Positions 15,574 through 24,553 of a stretch of DNA of 64,000 nucleotides are shown one piece after another. Each line of letters opens with the position of its first letter. The stretch's first letter is position 1. The position numbers and the translations under genes were made by a program. The notes beneath the pieces are model-generated. The model did no database searches and was not told the origin of the DNA. It was given only the letters and a program-made list of their open reading frames with translations. This stretch comes from DATHSY01 sp046729855 (GTDB lineage Bacteria; Actinomycetota; UBA4738; HRBIN12), in NCBI GenBank assembly GCA_046729855.1, contig JBKPHM010000057.1, forward strand, positions 17,762-81,761. Direction: 5' to 3'.

Positions 15574-15963
15574 GTGGATGGCAGCTATCGGATCGGCGAC
15601 GCGGCGGAGCTGCTCGGAGTACGCGTGGAGACGCTTCGTCGCTGGGAGCGCCAGGGCAAGCTCCGGACGGTCCGCTCCGCCGGCGGCCAGCGGCTCGTCC
15701 CGGCTCCGGAGGTGTCCCGTCTGCTCGCGGAGCGCCGGACGAAGACGAGGGTGGCCGTCGGCAGCGCGCGGAACCGGTTCCCGGGGGTCATCACGGAGGT
15801 GAGGCGCGACGGGGTATCCGCGACCGTCGAGATCCAGGCAGGGCCTCACCGGATCCTCGCGCTGATCACCCGCGAGGCGGCCGACGAGATGGGCCTCAAG
15901 GCCGGCATGCCGGCGGTCGCGACCGTGAAGGCGACGAGCGTCATGGTCGGGGTTCCTGAGTGA
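15574..15963 (+). CDS. HTH-Mop (molybdate-binding) transcriptional regulator
   Basis: 129 residues: a MerR/excisionase-type helix-turn-helix (residues 5-50, YRIGDAAELLGVRVETLRRW) joined to one TOBE/Mop domain (66-128, FPGVITEVRRDGVSATVEIQ and MGLKAGMPAVATVKATSVMV). Mop domains bind molybdate or tungstate, so this is a compact sensor unlike the classical ModE, which uses a LysR-like helix domain. It overlaps modA by 4 bases (GTGA) and heads the modABC operon. The start is GTG 15574, 6 bases after a TACATT box. Confidence 0.85.
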   Translation: MDGSYRIGDAAELLGVRVETLRRWERQGKLRTVRSAGGQRLVPAPEVSRLLAERRTKTRVAVGSARNRFPGVITEVRRDGVSATVEIQAGPHRILALITREAADEMGLKAGMPAVATVKATSVMVGVPE

Positions 15964-16736
15964 GGGGTCTGCTCGCCGTCGTCGCGGCCGGAGCGCTCGT
16001 CGCTGGGTGCGGGACCGGCTCGGGGGACGAATCGTGCGATGGGGCGCGCAGCACCCTCACGGTCCTGGCGGCGGCCTCGCTCACGGAGGCGTTCGAAGCG
16101 ATCGGCGAACGATTCCAGGACATGGAACCCTGCGTCGACGTCCGCTTCAGCTTCGGGCCGTCGGACGGTCTCGCGACCCAGATCGTCGAAGGATCGCCGG
16201 CCGATGTGTTCGCCTCGGCGAGCCCTTCCTGGATGGACGTCGTCGCCGAGGATGGGCCGGGGATCGACAGACGCGCCGACTTCGCGCGGAACTCGCTCGT
16301 CGTGATCACGCCGGCCGACCACACGACGACCGTGACCACGCTCGATGACCTCGCGACCGACGACGTCGCACTGGTCCTCGCCGCCGAGGGCGTACCGGCC
16401 GGCGATTATGCGAGACAGGTGCTGGCGAACGCCGGGATTTCCGACGACGCGATGGCGAACGTCGTCTCGAACGAGGAGGACGTGAAGGGCGTCGTCCAGA
16501 AGGTGCTTCTCGGCGAGGCCGATGCCGGCATCGTGTACCGAACCGACGTGACCGACGAGGTGAGCTCCGAGGTGCGAACCGTCGAGATCCCGGACGACGT
16601 CAACGTGGTTGCGACGTACCCGATCGCGGTGCTCGCGTCGACCGAGAGTCCGGAGGAGTCGCGTGGGTTCGTCGCGTTCGTGTTGGGCGCCGGCCAGCGG
16701 ATCCTGCGCTCGTTCGGGTTCCGGCCGGTGAGCTGA
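15960..16736 (+). CDS. modA: molybdate ABC transporter substrate-binding lipoprotein
   Basis: A 258-residue periplasmic-type binding protein anchored by lipid: signal peptide with lipobox LVAGC (Cys17). The ModA fold is shown by LTVLAAASLTEAFEAIGERF and SFGPSDGLATQIVEGSPADV, then the oxyanion-binding loops around VFASASPSWMD and the C-terminal LGEADAGIVYRTDV. It captures molybdate for ModBC. Expressed with the upstream Mop regulator (GTGA overlap) and followed after 3 bases by modB. Confidence 0.92.
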   Translation: MRGLLAVVAAGALVAGCGTGSGDESCDGARSTLTVLAAASLTEAFEAIGERFQDMEPCVDVRFSFGPSDGLATQIVEGSPADVFASASPSWMDVVAEDGPGIDRRADFARNSLVVITPADHTTTVTTLDDLATDDVALVLAAEGVPAGDYARQVLANAGISDDAMANVVSNEEDVKGVVQKVLLGEADAGIVYRTDVTDEVSSEVRTVEIPDDVNVVATYPIAVLASTESPEESRGFVAFVLGAGQRILRSFGFRPVS

Positions 16737-16739
16737 CGG

Positions 16740-17528
16740 ATGAGGAAGACCCCCCTCGCGTTCGTCGTGCTCGCAACGGTGGGAGTGGCGCTCGTCGCGT
16801 TGCCGCTCGTCGGGCTCGTTACGCGGGCGCCCTCGTCGCGCGCCTGGGAGATCGTGACGGATCCGGCGGCCGTCGACGCGCTACGCTTGTCCGCCATCGT
16901 GTCCGTCGGCGCGACGGTGATCGCCATCGTGCTGGGTGTTCCGCTCGCCTGGGTGCTGTCGAGGGCCTCGTTCCCCGCGAAGGGTGTCGTCCGTGCGATC
17001 GTCGTCCTCCCGCTCGTGATGCCGCCCGTCGTGGGCGGGATCGGCCTGCTCGCGGCGCTCGGACGGCGCGGCGTGCTGGGTGCGCGCCTCGAAGCGCTCG
17101 GCGTCTCGATCCCGTTCACCACGCTGGCGGCCGTCATCGCCGCGGCGTTCGTTGCGTTCCCGTTGCTCGTCCTCGCCGTCGAGGCCGGGCTGTCGTCCGT
17201 CGATCAGCGGCTCGAGCGAGCCGCCCTCGCGATGGGAGGCTCGCCGGGGTACGTGATGCGCCGCCTCACGCTCCCGCTCATCGGGCCGCAGCTCGCCGCG
17301 GGCGCGGCCCTCGCGTGGGCTCGGGCGCTCGGCGAGTTCGGTGCGACGATCACGTTCGCCGGGAACCTGCGCGGCGTCACCCAGACGCTGCCGCTCGCCG
17401 TCTTCGAGGAAGGTCAGACCGACCCGGGCGCAGCCGTCGTCGTCGCGCTCGTGCTCGTGTTGCTCTCGCTCGTCGTCCTGATCGCGATGCGCGGGCGGTT
17501 CCTGCCGTCCGCTGCGGCCGGACGATGA
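16740..17528 (+). CDS. modB: molybdate ABC transporter permease
   Basis: A 262-residue inner-membrane permease with about six helices. It has the ABC coupling motif around ERAALAMGGSPGYVMRRLTL and LGEFGATITFAGN typical of ModB/CysT. It ends in an ATGA overlap with modC. It forms the translocation pore for molybdate delivered by ModA. Confidence 0.93.
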   Translation: MRKTPLAFVVLATVGVALVALPLVGLVTRAPSSRAWEIVTDPAAVDALRLSAIVSVGATVIAIVLGVPLAWVLSRASFPAKGVVRAIVVLPLVMPPVVGGIGLLAALGRRGVLGARLEALGVSIPFTTLAAVIAAAFVAFPLLVLAVEAGLSSVDQRLERAALAMGGSPGYVMRRLTLPLIGPQLAAGAALAWARALGEFGATITFAGNLRGVTQTLPLAVFEEGQTDPGAAVVVALVLVLLSLVVLIAMRGRFLPSAAAGR

Positions 17529-18604
17529 CGCTCGAGACCGACGGGCTCTGCGGGCGGCGGGACGGGTTCGCCGTCACGGCGACGCTGAGGGTCGAGGCCG
17601 GCGACACGATCGCGCTCGTCGGCCCCAACGGCTCGGGGAAGTCCACACTCGTCTGGCTGCTCGCGGGCCTCGAGCGGCCGGCGGCGGGACGGGCCACGCT
17701 CGACGGCGCGGTGCTCGACGACGTGGGCACGGGCATGCACGTCGCCCCGCACGAGCGTCCCGTCGGCGTCATGTTCCAGGATCTGCTGCTGTTCCCGAAC
17801 CTCACCTGCCTCGAGAACGTCGCGTTCCCGCTGCGCGCGCGTGGCATGCCGGCGCACCGCGCTCGCGAGCGAGCGGCCGAGCTCCTGCAGCGGCTCGGGA
17901 TCCCGGACAAGGCGTCTGCGCGTCCCGTGTCGCTGTCGGGTGGTGAGGCTCAGCGAGTGGCGCTGGCGCGGGCCCTCGTCCACGGGCCGAGGCTCCTGCT
18001 GCTCGACGAGCCGCTGTCCGCGCTCGACCTTCCGGCGCGGGTGGGGACGCGCGAGCTCCTCCGGCGGGAGCTTGACTCCTTCGAAGGCGTCCGGATCGTC
18101 GTGACGCACGATCCCGTCGAGGCGATGGTGCTCGCCGATCGGATCGTGGTCCTCGAGGCGGGGCGCGTCACGCAGACAGGAACCCCGGACCAGATCCGGG
18201 CGGCGCCACGTACCCCGTACGTCGCGGAACTGGTCGGTACGAACCTGTTCCGCGGGACGCTCAGACGGATCGACGCGGGGGCCGTCGCGATCTCGACGGC
18301 CGACGGTGACATCGTGGCCGCCGTCCCGACGGGTTGGATGCCGTCCGAGGACGTGCTCGCGATCGTTCGCGCATCCGACGTCGCGGTCCACGCGACCCCT
18401 CCGACGGGGTCCGCGCGCAACGTGCTCCGAGGACCGATCTCGTCGATCTGGATCGAGGGCGAACGGGCTCGGATCCGCGTCGCGTCCGCGCCGCCGGTCC
18501 TGGCCGACGTCACACTCGCCTCCGTCGGACGCCTCGGGTTGCGGCCCGGCGCGGACGTGTGGGTCTCGTTCAAGGCCGTCGAGGTCGAGCTCGTCGAAGG
18601 CTAG
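17525..18604 (+). CDS. modC: molybdate ABC transporter ATP-binding protein
   Basis: A 359-residue ATPase. Walker A GPNGSGKST (residues 34-42), Q-loop VMFQDLLLFPN, signature LSGGEAQRVALARAL, Walker B LLLLDEPLSALD and the H-loop VVTHDP are all present. A C-terminal TOBE/Mop-type regulatory domain occupies about 290-357. ATG 17525 overlaps the modB stop. It powers molybdate import; molybdenum cofactor enzymes are not encoded in this window. Confidence 0.93.
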   Translation: MTLETDGLCGRRDGFAVTATLRVEAGDTIALVGPNGSGKSTLVWLLAGLERPAAGRATLDGAVLDDVGTGMHVAPHERPVGVMFQDLLLFPNLTCLENVAFPLRARGMPAHRARERAAELLQRLGIPDKASARPVSLSGGEAQRVALARALVHGPRLLLLDEPLSALDLPARVGTRELLRRELDSFEGVRIVVTHDPVEAMVLADRIVVLEAGRVTQTGTPDQIRAAPRTPYVAELVGTNLFRGTLRRIDAGAVAISTADGDIVAAVPTGWMPSEDVLAIVRASDVAVHATPPTGSARNVLRGPISSIWIEGERARIRVASAPPVLADVTLASVGRLGLRPGADVWVSFKAVEVELVEG

Positions 18605-18620
18605 GGGGTAGGGTGCGGTG

Positions 18621-19241
18621 ATGTCCGGGCGGACCGCGTCGAGGACCGAGGGACCCGAGAAGCGCGCGTCGTTCGTGCGCGAGATCCCGATCCTGATCCT
18701 GGTCGCGTTCGCGATCGCCATGCTGATCAAGACCTTCCTTCTGCAGGCGTTCTACATCCCGTCGGGATCGATGGAGCCGACGCTGTTTCCCGACGACCGC
18801 GTGATCGTCGTCAAGCCCGGTGGGTTCGGCCACCAGGACATCGTCGTCTTCGAGAACCCGAACCTGCCGGCCGACGATCGGAGCTGGTTCTGGCGGCTGC
18901 TGGACTGGTTGGAAGATGGGCTTGGGTTCGCCGGCCCGGAGGACGAGCACCTGATCAAGCGCGTGATCGGGATGCCGGGGGACACGGTCGAGATCGTTCG
19001 CCACCAGGTGCTTGTCAACGGAGACGACCTCGCGGAGCCGTACCTGACGGACGAGGCGCGCGCGTGCAACGCCGACTACCCGGCGGCCGAGGTGCCGCCG
19101 GGCCAGCTATGGGTTCTCGGTGACAACCGCTGCCACTCGGGCGATTCGCGGTTCGGCCTGGGCTTCGTGCCCATCGACGACGTGGTCGGTCGCGCCGTCC
19201 TCGTGGTGTGGCCCCCGTCGCGGGTCGGCGGGCTGGACTGA
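18621..19241 (+). CDS. lepB: signal peptidase I
   Basis: Removes signal peptides from exported proteins (EC 3.4.21.89). One N-terminal membrane anchor (IPILILVAFAIAMLIKTFLL), the catalytic Ser in YIPSGSMEPTL, the catalytic Lys in LIKRVIGMPGD, and the conserved GDNRCHSGDSRFG near the C-terminus. The start at ATG 18621 is preferred because TAGGGT at 18609-18614 ends 6 bases before it, pointing to a leaderless mRNA. It is 206 residues, usual for Gram-positive enzymes. A second, smaller S26 protease (sodX) lies 5 kb away. Confidence 0.92.
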   Translation: MSGRTASRTEGPEKRASFVREIPILILVAFAIAMLIKTFLLQAFYIPSGSMEPTLFPDDRVIVVKPGGFGHQDIVVFENPNLPADDRSWFWRLLDWLEDGLGFAGPEDEHLIKRVIGMPGDTVEIVRHQVLVNGDDLAEPYLTDEARACNADYPAAEVPPGQLWVLGDNRCHSGDSRFGLGFVPIDDVVGRAVLVVWPPSRVGGLD

Positions 19242-19275
19242 GACCCGGGGACCCGCCCATTAGCATCGAACGACG

Positions 19276-19929
19276 ATGACCACGATCCTCGCCGTCGCCG
19301 ATCAGGTGGATGACGCGATGTACGGGTCCCGTCTGGCCACCCTGCAGCCCTCGCTGATCGTCGGGTGCGGCGATCTCCCGGCCGACTACCTCGAGTATCT
19401 GGTCACGCTGTTGAACGTCCCGCTCGTGTACGTCCCGGGCAACCACGACCCGAACCTCCGCCCGCCCGCCGACCCGATCTGGCCTCCGACGCCGCAGACG
19501 TCGAACCTGAAGGACCCACCCGGGCCGCTGGGAGGGATCAACATCGACGACCGGCTCGTCGACGTCGCGGGCCTGCGGGTCGCAGGCCTCGGCGGATCGA
19601 TCCGCTACCGCGAGGGGCCGAACCAGTACACGCAGGAGCAGATGCGCGGGAGGGCGCGCCGCCTCCGACGGCGCGCCCGGTGGAAGCGCTTGCGCGATCG
19701 GCGCGGCGTCGACGTGATCGTCACGCACGCCCCGCCGTTCGGCCACGGTGACGAACCGGACGACCCGGCGCACGTCGGCATCGAGGCGCTCCTCGCGCTG
19801 ATCGACGAGTGGCGCCCGCGCCTCCTGCTGCACGGCCACGTTCATCCCTACGGTGTCGAACGCCCCGATCGCGTGCGCGGGACAACGACGATCGTGAACG
19901 TCGTTCCATGGCGCTTGGTGGAGGTGTGA
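19276..19929 (+). CDS. metallophosphoesterase
   Basis: A 217-residue calcineurin-like phosphoesterase. Motifs visible: IVGCGDLPADY (GD), YVPGNHDPN, VTHAPPFGHGDE and LLHGHVHPYG. The first metal motif is atypical: the N-terminal strand reads ILAVADQVDD without the usual D-x-H. The substrate is unknown. The stop is followed after one base by the ParB-like gene, so they are probably co-expressed. Confidence 0.82.
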   Translation: MTTILAVADQVDDAMYGSRLATLQPSLIVGCGDLPADYLEYLVTLLNVPLVYVPGNHDPNLRPPADPIWPPTPQTSNLKDPPGPLGGINIDDRLVDVAGLRVAGLGGSIRYREGPNQYTQEQMRGRARRLRRRARWKRLRDRRGVDVIVTHAPPFGHGDEPDDPAHVGIEALLALIDEWRPRLLLHGHVHPYGVERPDRVRGTTTIVNVVPWRLVEV

Positions 19930-19930
19930 C

Positions 19931-20824
19931 GTGAGGCGACTGCCCAGGACAGTCGGCGGCACGCTGAAGCGGGAGGCGTACCGAAGGCTCGCGAACGTGG
20001 TCCGCCGCCGTGAGCCGCAGCCGTTGCTGAACCTCGACGACGTCGGCCGACGGCTCCGGATCTTCGAACAGAGCTACGTCGGCATCCGACCGATCCGGAT
20101 CGACGCGATCGTCGGTACGCTCGGCCGGGAGGGCGACTTCGACCGCGACTTCCTCCCGAAGCGCCCCCAGGTCGAACAGCGGTGGCGCAACGTCGACCAG
20201 GCATTCCCAGAGGGCGACTTCCCTCCGATCACGGTGTACGAGCTCGACGGCAGGTACTTCGTCGTCGACGGCCACCATCGCGTGGCGGTCGCGAGACGCC
20301 GGGGCGTCGAGTACATCGACGCCGAGATCACGAGGCTGCGCGCCCGCTGGCCGCTCCCCGAGGGGGCGGACCTCGCACACGTCATCATGGTCGAGCAGCA
20401 GCGCGTGTTCATGGACCAGAGCGGGCTGGAGCGCGCCCGGCCCGAGGTGCGGATCGAGTTCTCGAGACCGCAGGGCTACATCGAGCTGCTCGAGGACATC
20501 AAGGTCCACGGCTTCCACATGATGACCCAACGTGACACGGTGCTCTCGATGGACGTGATCGCGGGCGACTGGTACGACAGCGTCTACCTGCCGACCGTCC
20601 GTGCGATCAAACGCGAGGGTCTGTGGGACCTCTTCCCCGAGGCGACGAAGGCCGACCTCTACCTGTGGGTCAGCCAGCGTCGCCGCGACCTGTTTCCCGA
20701 ACGCGGCGGCATGGACATCGACCAGGCCGTCCGCGCCGCCCGCGACACGACCCCGCCGAAGAAGCGAGCCGCCCGGCGTCAGACCCGGCCGCGCTCCGAC
20801 CACCAGGCGTCGAGCAGCTCGTAG
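19931..20824 (+). CDS. ParB/sulfiredoxin-like domain protein
   Basis: 297 residues. The central part (about 50-135) has the ParB N-terminal fold signature: PITVYELDGRYFVVDGHHRV followed by AVARRRGVEYIDAEI, where the HHR replaces ERR of true ParB and resembles the sulfiredoxin-like branch. The N-terminal basic stretch and the C-terminal helical part (DWYDSVYLPTVRAIKREGLW) are unlike partition ParB, and no helix-turn-helix is visible. The last 40 residues are basic and overlap the 3' end of the convergent cca gene. The function is unknown; it may be a nucleotide-hydrolysing or DNA-associated protein. Confidence 0.7.
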   Translation: MRRLPRTVGGTLKREAYRRLANVVRRREPQPLLNLDDVGRRLRIFEQSYVGIRPIRIDAIVGTLGREGDFDRDFLPKRPQVEQRWRNVDQAFPEGDFPPITVYELDGRYFVVDGHHRVAVARRRGVEYIDAEITRLRARWPLPEGADLAHVIMVEQQRVFMDQSGLERARPEVRIEFSRPQGYIELLEDIKVHGFHMMTQRDTVLSMDVIAGDWYDSVYLPTVRAIKREGLWDLFPEATKADLYLWVSQRRRDLFPERGGMDIDQAVRAARDTTPPKKRAARRQTRPRSDHQASSSS

Positions 20825-22176
20825 GCCTCGTCCTTCTCGATCGGGCCGCGGTCGAGACGTATCTCCAGCAGGTACGAGAGCGCGTGCCCGACGACGGGGC
20901 CCGGCTCGATCCCGAGGTGGGCCATCACCTCGAGACCGTCGAGCGGCGGGCGCATCGCGTCCAGGTTCTCCTGCTCGGCGAGGATAGCGATCCGCTCCTC
21001 GAGCTCGTCCATCAGGGACTGGAACTGCTTGGCCTTGAACCGGTTGCCGGTCGTGACGTCCGCGCGCGTCAGCTGGTTCAGTCGATCGAGCAGCGGACCG
21101 GCATCGCGTACGTAGCGCCTCACTGCGCTGTCGGACCACCCCTCGCCGTAACCGTGGAAGCGCAGGTGCAGCTCCACGAGCTTTCGAACGTCCTCCACGA
21201 CGTCGTTCGGGTACCGGAGCTCGCGCAGGCGCTTCTCCGCCATCCTGGCGCCGGCGACGTCGTGGTAGAAGAACTGCACGCCCTCGGGCGTCACCTGCCG
21301 CGTCTGCGGCTTGCCGATGTCGTGGAGCATCGCCGCGAGCCGCAGCACCAGGTCGGGTTCGCAGTTCTCCACGACCGCGAGCGTGTGACGGAACACGTCC
21401 TTGTGCTTGTGGACCGGGTCCTGCTCCAGCCGAAGCGCCGGCAATTCGGGCAGGAAGCGGTCCGCCAGGCCCGTCGCCACGATCAGCTCCAGTCCGACGG
21501 ACGGCTTGGCGCCAAGCAGCAGCCTCGACAGTTCCTCGCGGATGCGTTCCCGCGAGACGATGTCGAGCCGCTCGGTCATGCGCGCGATCGCGTCCACCAC
21601 CCTCGGTGCAGGCGTCAGCTCGAGCTGCGAGGCGAACCGTGCAGCGCGCAGCATCCGGAGCGGGTCGTCCGAGAACGCGATGTCCGGATCGAGCGGCGTA
21701 TCGAGGCGCCGCGCCGCGAGGTCGCGTACGCCGCCGAACGGGTCGACGAACTCTCCCTCGGGCAGGCGGACCGCCATCGCATTGACGGTGAAGTCGCGGC
21801 GCGACAGGTCCGTCTCGACGTCGCGCGCGAAGGTGACGGACGGTTTGCGGTGCTCCTCGTGGTAGACCTCTTCGCGGAACGTGGTGATCTCGATCAGCAC
21901 GTCGCCCTTGCGCGCGCCGACCGTGCCGTACCGCACGCCCACCGTGTAGCGGCGGTCGGCCCACCCGGTGATGACCCGCATCGTCTCGTGCGGGCGAGCC
22001 GGCGTCGCCATGTCGAGGTCCGCCTCGTCGTGCCGGCGGCCGAGCAACATGTCTCGGATGGCGCCCCCGACCATGTAGAGCTCGAACCCAGCTGCGCGGA
22101 AGCGTTCGCCGAGCTCGATGGCGAGTGCCGGGACCTCGAGGCGCGCGCCGCTGCGGGGGCTGGTGGGGTCGGCCAT
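20779..22176 (-). CDS. cca: CCA tRNA nucleotidyltransferase
   Basis: Adds CCA to tRNA 3' ends (EC 2.7.7.72), needed here since the tRNA-Ile gene lacks an encoded CCA. 465 residues: the class II nucleotidyltransferase head (YMVGGAIRDMLLGRRHDEADLD, with the two catalytic aspartates), the motif RRDFTVNAMAVR, DPLRMLRAARFASQL, then an HD domain (DVFRHTLAVVENC and LHDIGKPQTR) in the actinobacterial long form. The 3' end overlaps the convergent ParB-like gene by 46 bases. Confidence 0.92.
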   Translation of the reverse strand: MADPTSPRSGARLEVPALAIELGERFRAAGFELYMVGGAIRDMLLGRRHDEADLDMATPARPHETMRVITGWADRRYTVGVRYGTVGARKGDVLIEITTFREEVYHEEHRKPSVTFARDVETDLSRRDFTVNAMAVRLPEGEFVDPFGGVRDLAARRLDTPLDPDIAFSDDPLRMLRAARFASQLELTPAPRVVDAIARMTERLDIVSRERIREELSRLLLGAKPSVGLELIVATGLADRFLPELPALRLEQDPVHKHKDVFRHTLAVVENCEPDLVLRLAAMLHDIGKPQTRQVTPEGVQFFYHDVAGARMAEKRLRELRYPNDVVEDVRKLVELHLRFHGYGEGWSDSAVRRYVRDAGPLLDRLNQLTRADVTTGNRFKAKQFQSLMDELEERIAILAEQENLDAMRPPLDGLEVMAHLGIEPGPVVGHALSYLLEIRLDRGPIEKDEAYELLDAWWSERGRV

Positions 22177-22242
22177 GACGCGCTTGAGGATACCCCGGCA
22201 CCCTTCGTGGCCAGAGAGATCAGACCGCGGTCGCTGTCTCTG

Positions 22243-23385
22243 TTAGGAGTACGGCGTGTACGAGCCGGCGCCGACGCCCGGTGAGCCGATGCTGGACGAT
22301 CCGAGCGAGGGCGCGCCGCGCGTGAGCACCCCGCGAAGCGCAAGGACGAAGTCATGCGGGTTGGTGGCGACTCGTTTGGCGTCCTCCTCGGTGACCAGCC
22401 CGTCCTGTACGAGCCGGACGAGCGACTGGTCGAAGGTCTGCATCCCGTAGTACTCGCCCTCACCGACGATGTCGCGGATCTCGATCGTCGCCTCCGGGTC
22501 GATGATCCGCTCGTACACGCGCCCCGTCGCGATCAGGACCTCGATCGCGGGGACGCGGCCCTTGCCGTCCGAACGTGGCGCCAGCCGCTGCGAGACGATC
22601 CCGCGCAGCGCGCCCGCGAACGACGTCCGCACCTCTCGCTGCTGCTGCGCCGGGAACAGGTCGAGCACACGGTTGATCGTCTCCGTCGCGTCCGTCGTGT
22701 GGAGCGTCGAGATGACGAGGTGACCGGTCTCCGCCGCCTGGATCGCCGAGAGTGCCGAGTCCGCGTCGCGGATCTCGCCGATGAAGATCACATCGGGGTC
22801 TTGCCGCATCACATGCTTCAGCGCGGCGGCGTACGACTCCGTGTCGAGCCCGATCTCACGCTGTTCGACGATCGACAGGTCGTCCTCGTGCATCACCTCG
22901 ATCGGGTCCTCGACCGTCACGATGTGCGCGCGCCGCGTCCGGTTGATGTAGCCGATCATCGAAGCGATCGTCGTCGTCTTCCCGGTGCCCGTGGGGCCCG
23001 TGACAAGTACCAGTCCGCGTTCGGAGTCGGAGAGCTGCCGCATCACCGGCGGGAGCAACAGCTCCTCGAACGTCGGAACGTCCGATCGGACCCGCCGGAT
23101 CGCGAGCCCGACGTGCCCGCGCTGACGGTACACGTTGATCCTGAACCGGCCGACGCCGGCCATCGTGTAGCCGAAGTCGGCCTCGTGCCGTTGGGCGAAC
23201 TCCCGGGTCTTGTGGTCCGGCATGATCGACGTCGCGATCTCCTCGGTGTCCGCGCTCGACAGCAGCGGGAACGCGGAGGGCCGCAGTTCGCCGTCAACGC
23301 GGACGAACGGAACATTGCCCGCCTTGATGTGCAGGTCAGATGCGCCCACCTCGACGGTGTGCCTGAGGAGCACGGCGATATCCAT
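22243..23385 (-). CDS. pilT: PilT-type type IV pilus retraction ATPase
   Basis: 380 residues, a hexameric secretion ATPase. SDLHIKAGNVPFVRVDGEL near the start, Walker A GPTGTGKTT, the Asp box TVEDPIEV, and the ATPase region QAAETGHLVISTLHT followed by RVLDLFPAQQQREVR. The C-terminal 30 residues are Gly/Ser-rich. No pilin, PilB, PilC or prepilin peptidase is seen in the window, so its partner system lies elsewhere. It starts 7 bases after the dedA stop and is likely co-transcribed with it. Confidence 0.88.
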   Translation of the reverse strand: MDIAVLLRHTVEVGASDLHIKAGNVPFVRVDGELRPSAFPLLSSADTEEIATSIMPDHKTREFAQRHEADFGYTMAGVGRFRINVYRQRGHVGLAIRRVRSDVPTFEELLLPPVMRQLSDSERGLVLVTGPTGTGKTTTIASMIGYINRTRRAHIVTVEDPIEVMHEDDLSIVEQREIGLDTESYAAALKHVMRQDPDVIFIGEIRDADSALSAIQAAETGHLVISTLHTTDATETINRVLDLFPAQQQREVRTSFAGALRGIVSQRLAPRSDGKGRVPAIEVLIATGRVYERIIDPEATIEIRDIVGEGEYYGMQTFDQSLVRLVQDGLVTEEDAKRVATNPHDFVLALRGVLTRGAPSLGSSSIGSPGVGAGSYTPYS

Positions 23386-23392
23386 CCCGACT

Positions 23393-24091
23393 TCACTCGT
23401 CGGTCGTTTCCGTGCCCACCTGAAGTCGGAGGGTCGGCCGTTCGTCCTCCCCCGCGTCCAGTGCTTGTCGGTCCCGTTCGACCGACCTCCGGGCGGCGCG
23501 GAGCGTCGAGAACCCGACGAGGACTACCACGACCACCACGAGTCCCAGGCCTGCGGTCGTGAGGTACCCCTCCCACCGCTCGTAGCTGGCACCGATGACG
23601 TACCCGAGCAGCGTATGGCCGGTCCCCCACAGGACCGCCCCCGCGATGTCGCAGACGAGGAACCGTCGCCAGTCCATGTGCGCGATCCCGGCCACGATGA
23701 ATCCGACACTGCGCGCAACGGGGACGAAGCGGCCGAGGAACACGGTCTTGCCGCCGTGCGTCGCGTAATACCGCTCGGCCTTCTCCAGACGTTCGGCAGT
23801 CACGAAGAGCTTGCGACCGTGACGGTCGAGGAATGCGCGCCCGTACCGTCGCCCGATCAGGTACCCGAGGTTGTCGCCGAGCACGGCGAACGTGCACACG
23901 ATCGCGGTGATCCACACGAGGTGGAGCTCTTCGAGCCGCGCATAGAATCCGCCGAGGATGACCAGGGTCTCGCCCGGCACGATGAAGCCGGCGCCGACCG
24001 AGTTCTCCAGGAACGTCGCCGTTCCGACGATGACGTAGCCCCACGGGGCGCCCAGATACGGACGGAGGAGATCGACGATGCGGTCCAGCAC
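23393..24091 (-). CDS. DedA family membrane protein
   Basis: A 232-residue integral membrane protein of the DedA (SNARE-associated, VTT) family. TATFLENSVGAGFIVPGETL and VLGDNLGYLIGRRYG, then GRFVPVARSVGFIVAGIAHMD, are the conserved re-entrant motifs. Members flip undecaprenyl phosphate or phospholipids and support membrane potential. The start is GTG 24091, 6 bases after a minus-strand TATCGT box (24098-24103), so it is probably leaderless. The tail after about 205 is hydrophilic. Confidence 0.87.
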   Translation of the reverse strand: MLDRIVDLLRPYLGAPWGYVIVGTATFLENSVGAGFIVPGETLVILGGFYARLEELHLVWITAIVCTFAVLGDNLGYLIGRRYGRAFLDRHGRKLFVTAERLEKAERYYATHGGKTVFLGRFVPVARSVGFIVAGIAHMDWRRFLVCDIAGAVLWGTGHTLLGYVIGASYERWEGYLTTAGLGLVVVVVVLVGFSTLRAARRSVERDRQALDAGEDERPTLRLQVGTETTDE

Positions 24092-24127
24092 GCCCGGACG
24101 ATATCCGAGGAGGTCGTAGCGCGACTG

Positions 24128-24553
24128 ATGCCGTGGCGGACCGAGGTCTCGGCGGGAGGCGTCGTCTACCGGCGTGGTGACGCCGGCGTCGAGGTCGCCC
24201 TCGCGGCCCGCCGCACGCGCCGCGGCCAGCTCGCCTGGGGGCTGCCGAAGGGCGCGATCGAGACGGGCGAGGAGATGGAGGACGCCGCTGTGCGCGAGGT
24301 CCGCGAGGAGACGGGGCTCGAGGCCGAGATCGAGTCCTCGCTGGGGGACATCCGCTACTTCTACGTCTGGGAGGGGACGCGGATCCGCAAGACCGTCCAC
24401 TTCTTCCTGATGCGAGCGACGGGTGGCGACGTGTCGCAACACGACCGGGAGATGGAGGACGTGGAGTGGTTCCCGCTCGGCGCGGCCGTCCGCAAGGCGG
24501 CGTTCCGCGGTGAGCGCGAGGTTCTGGAGCGCGCTGCTGCCGGACTCGCATGA
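24128..24553 (+). CDS. NUDIX hydrolase
   Basis: A 141-residue pyrophosphohydrolase. The NUDIX box is complete: GAIETGEEMEDAAV followed by REVREETGLE. It opens with TEVSAGGVVYRRG and GLPKG, the usual beginning of MutT/Ap4A-type enzymes. The precise nucleotide substrate is unknown. Divergent from dedA (36 bases between starts); overlaps the TSUP permease gene by 4 bases (ATGA). Confidence 0.9.
   Translation: MPWRTEVSAGGVVYRRGDAGVEVALAARRTRRGQLAWGLPKGAIETGEEMEDAAVREVREETGLEAEIESSLGDIRYFYVWEGTRIRKTVHFFLMRATGGDVSQHDREMEDVEWFPLGAAVRKAAFRGEREVLERAAAGLA

Noticed and set aside
19721..22201. Minus-strand open frame of 826 residues
   Set aside because: Overlaps the clearly homologous cca, ParB-like and phosphoesterase genes; Arg-rich, no motif.
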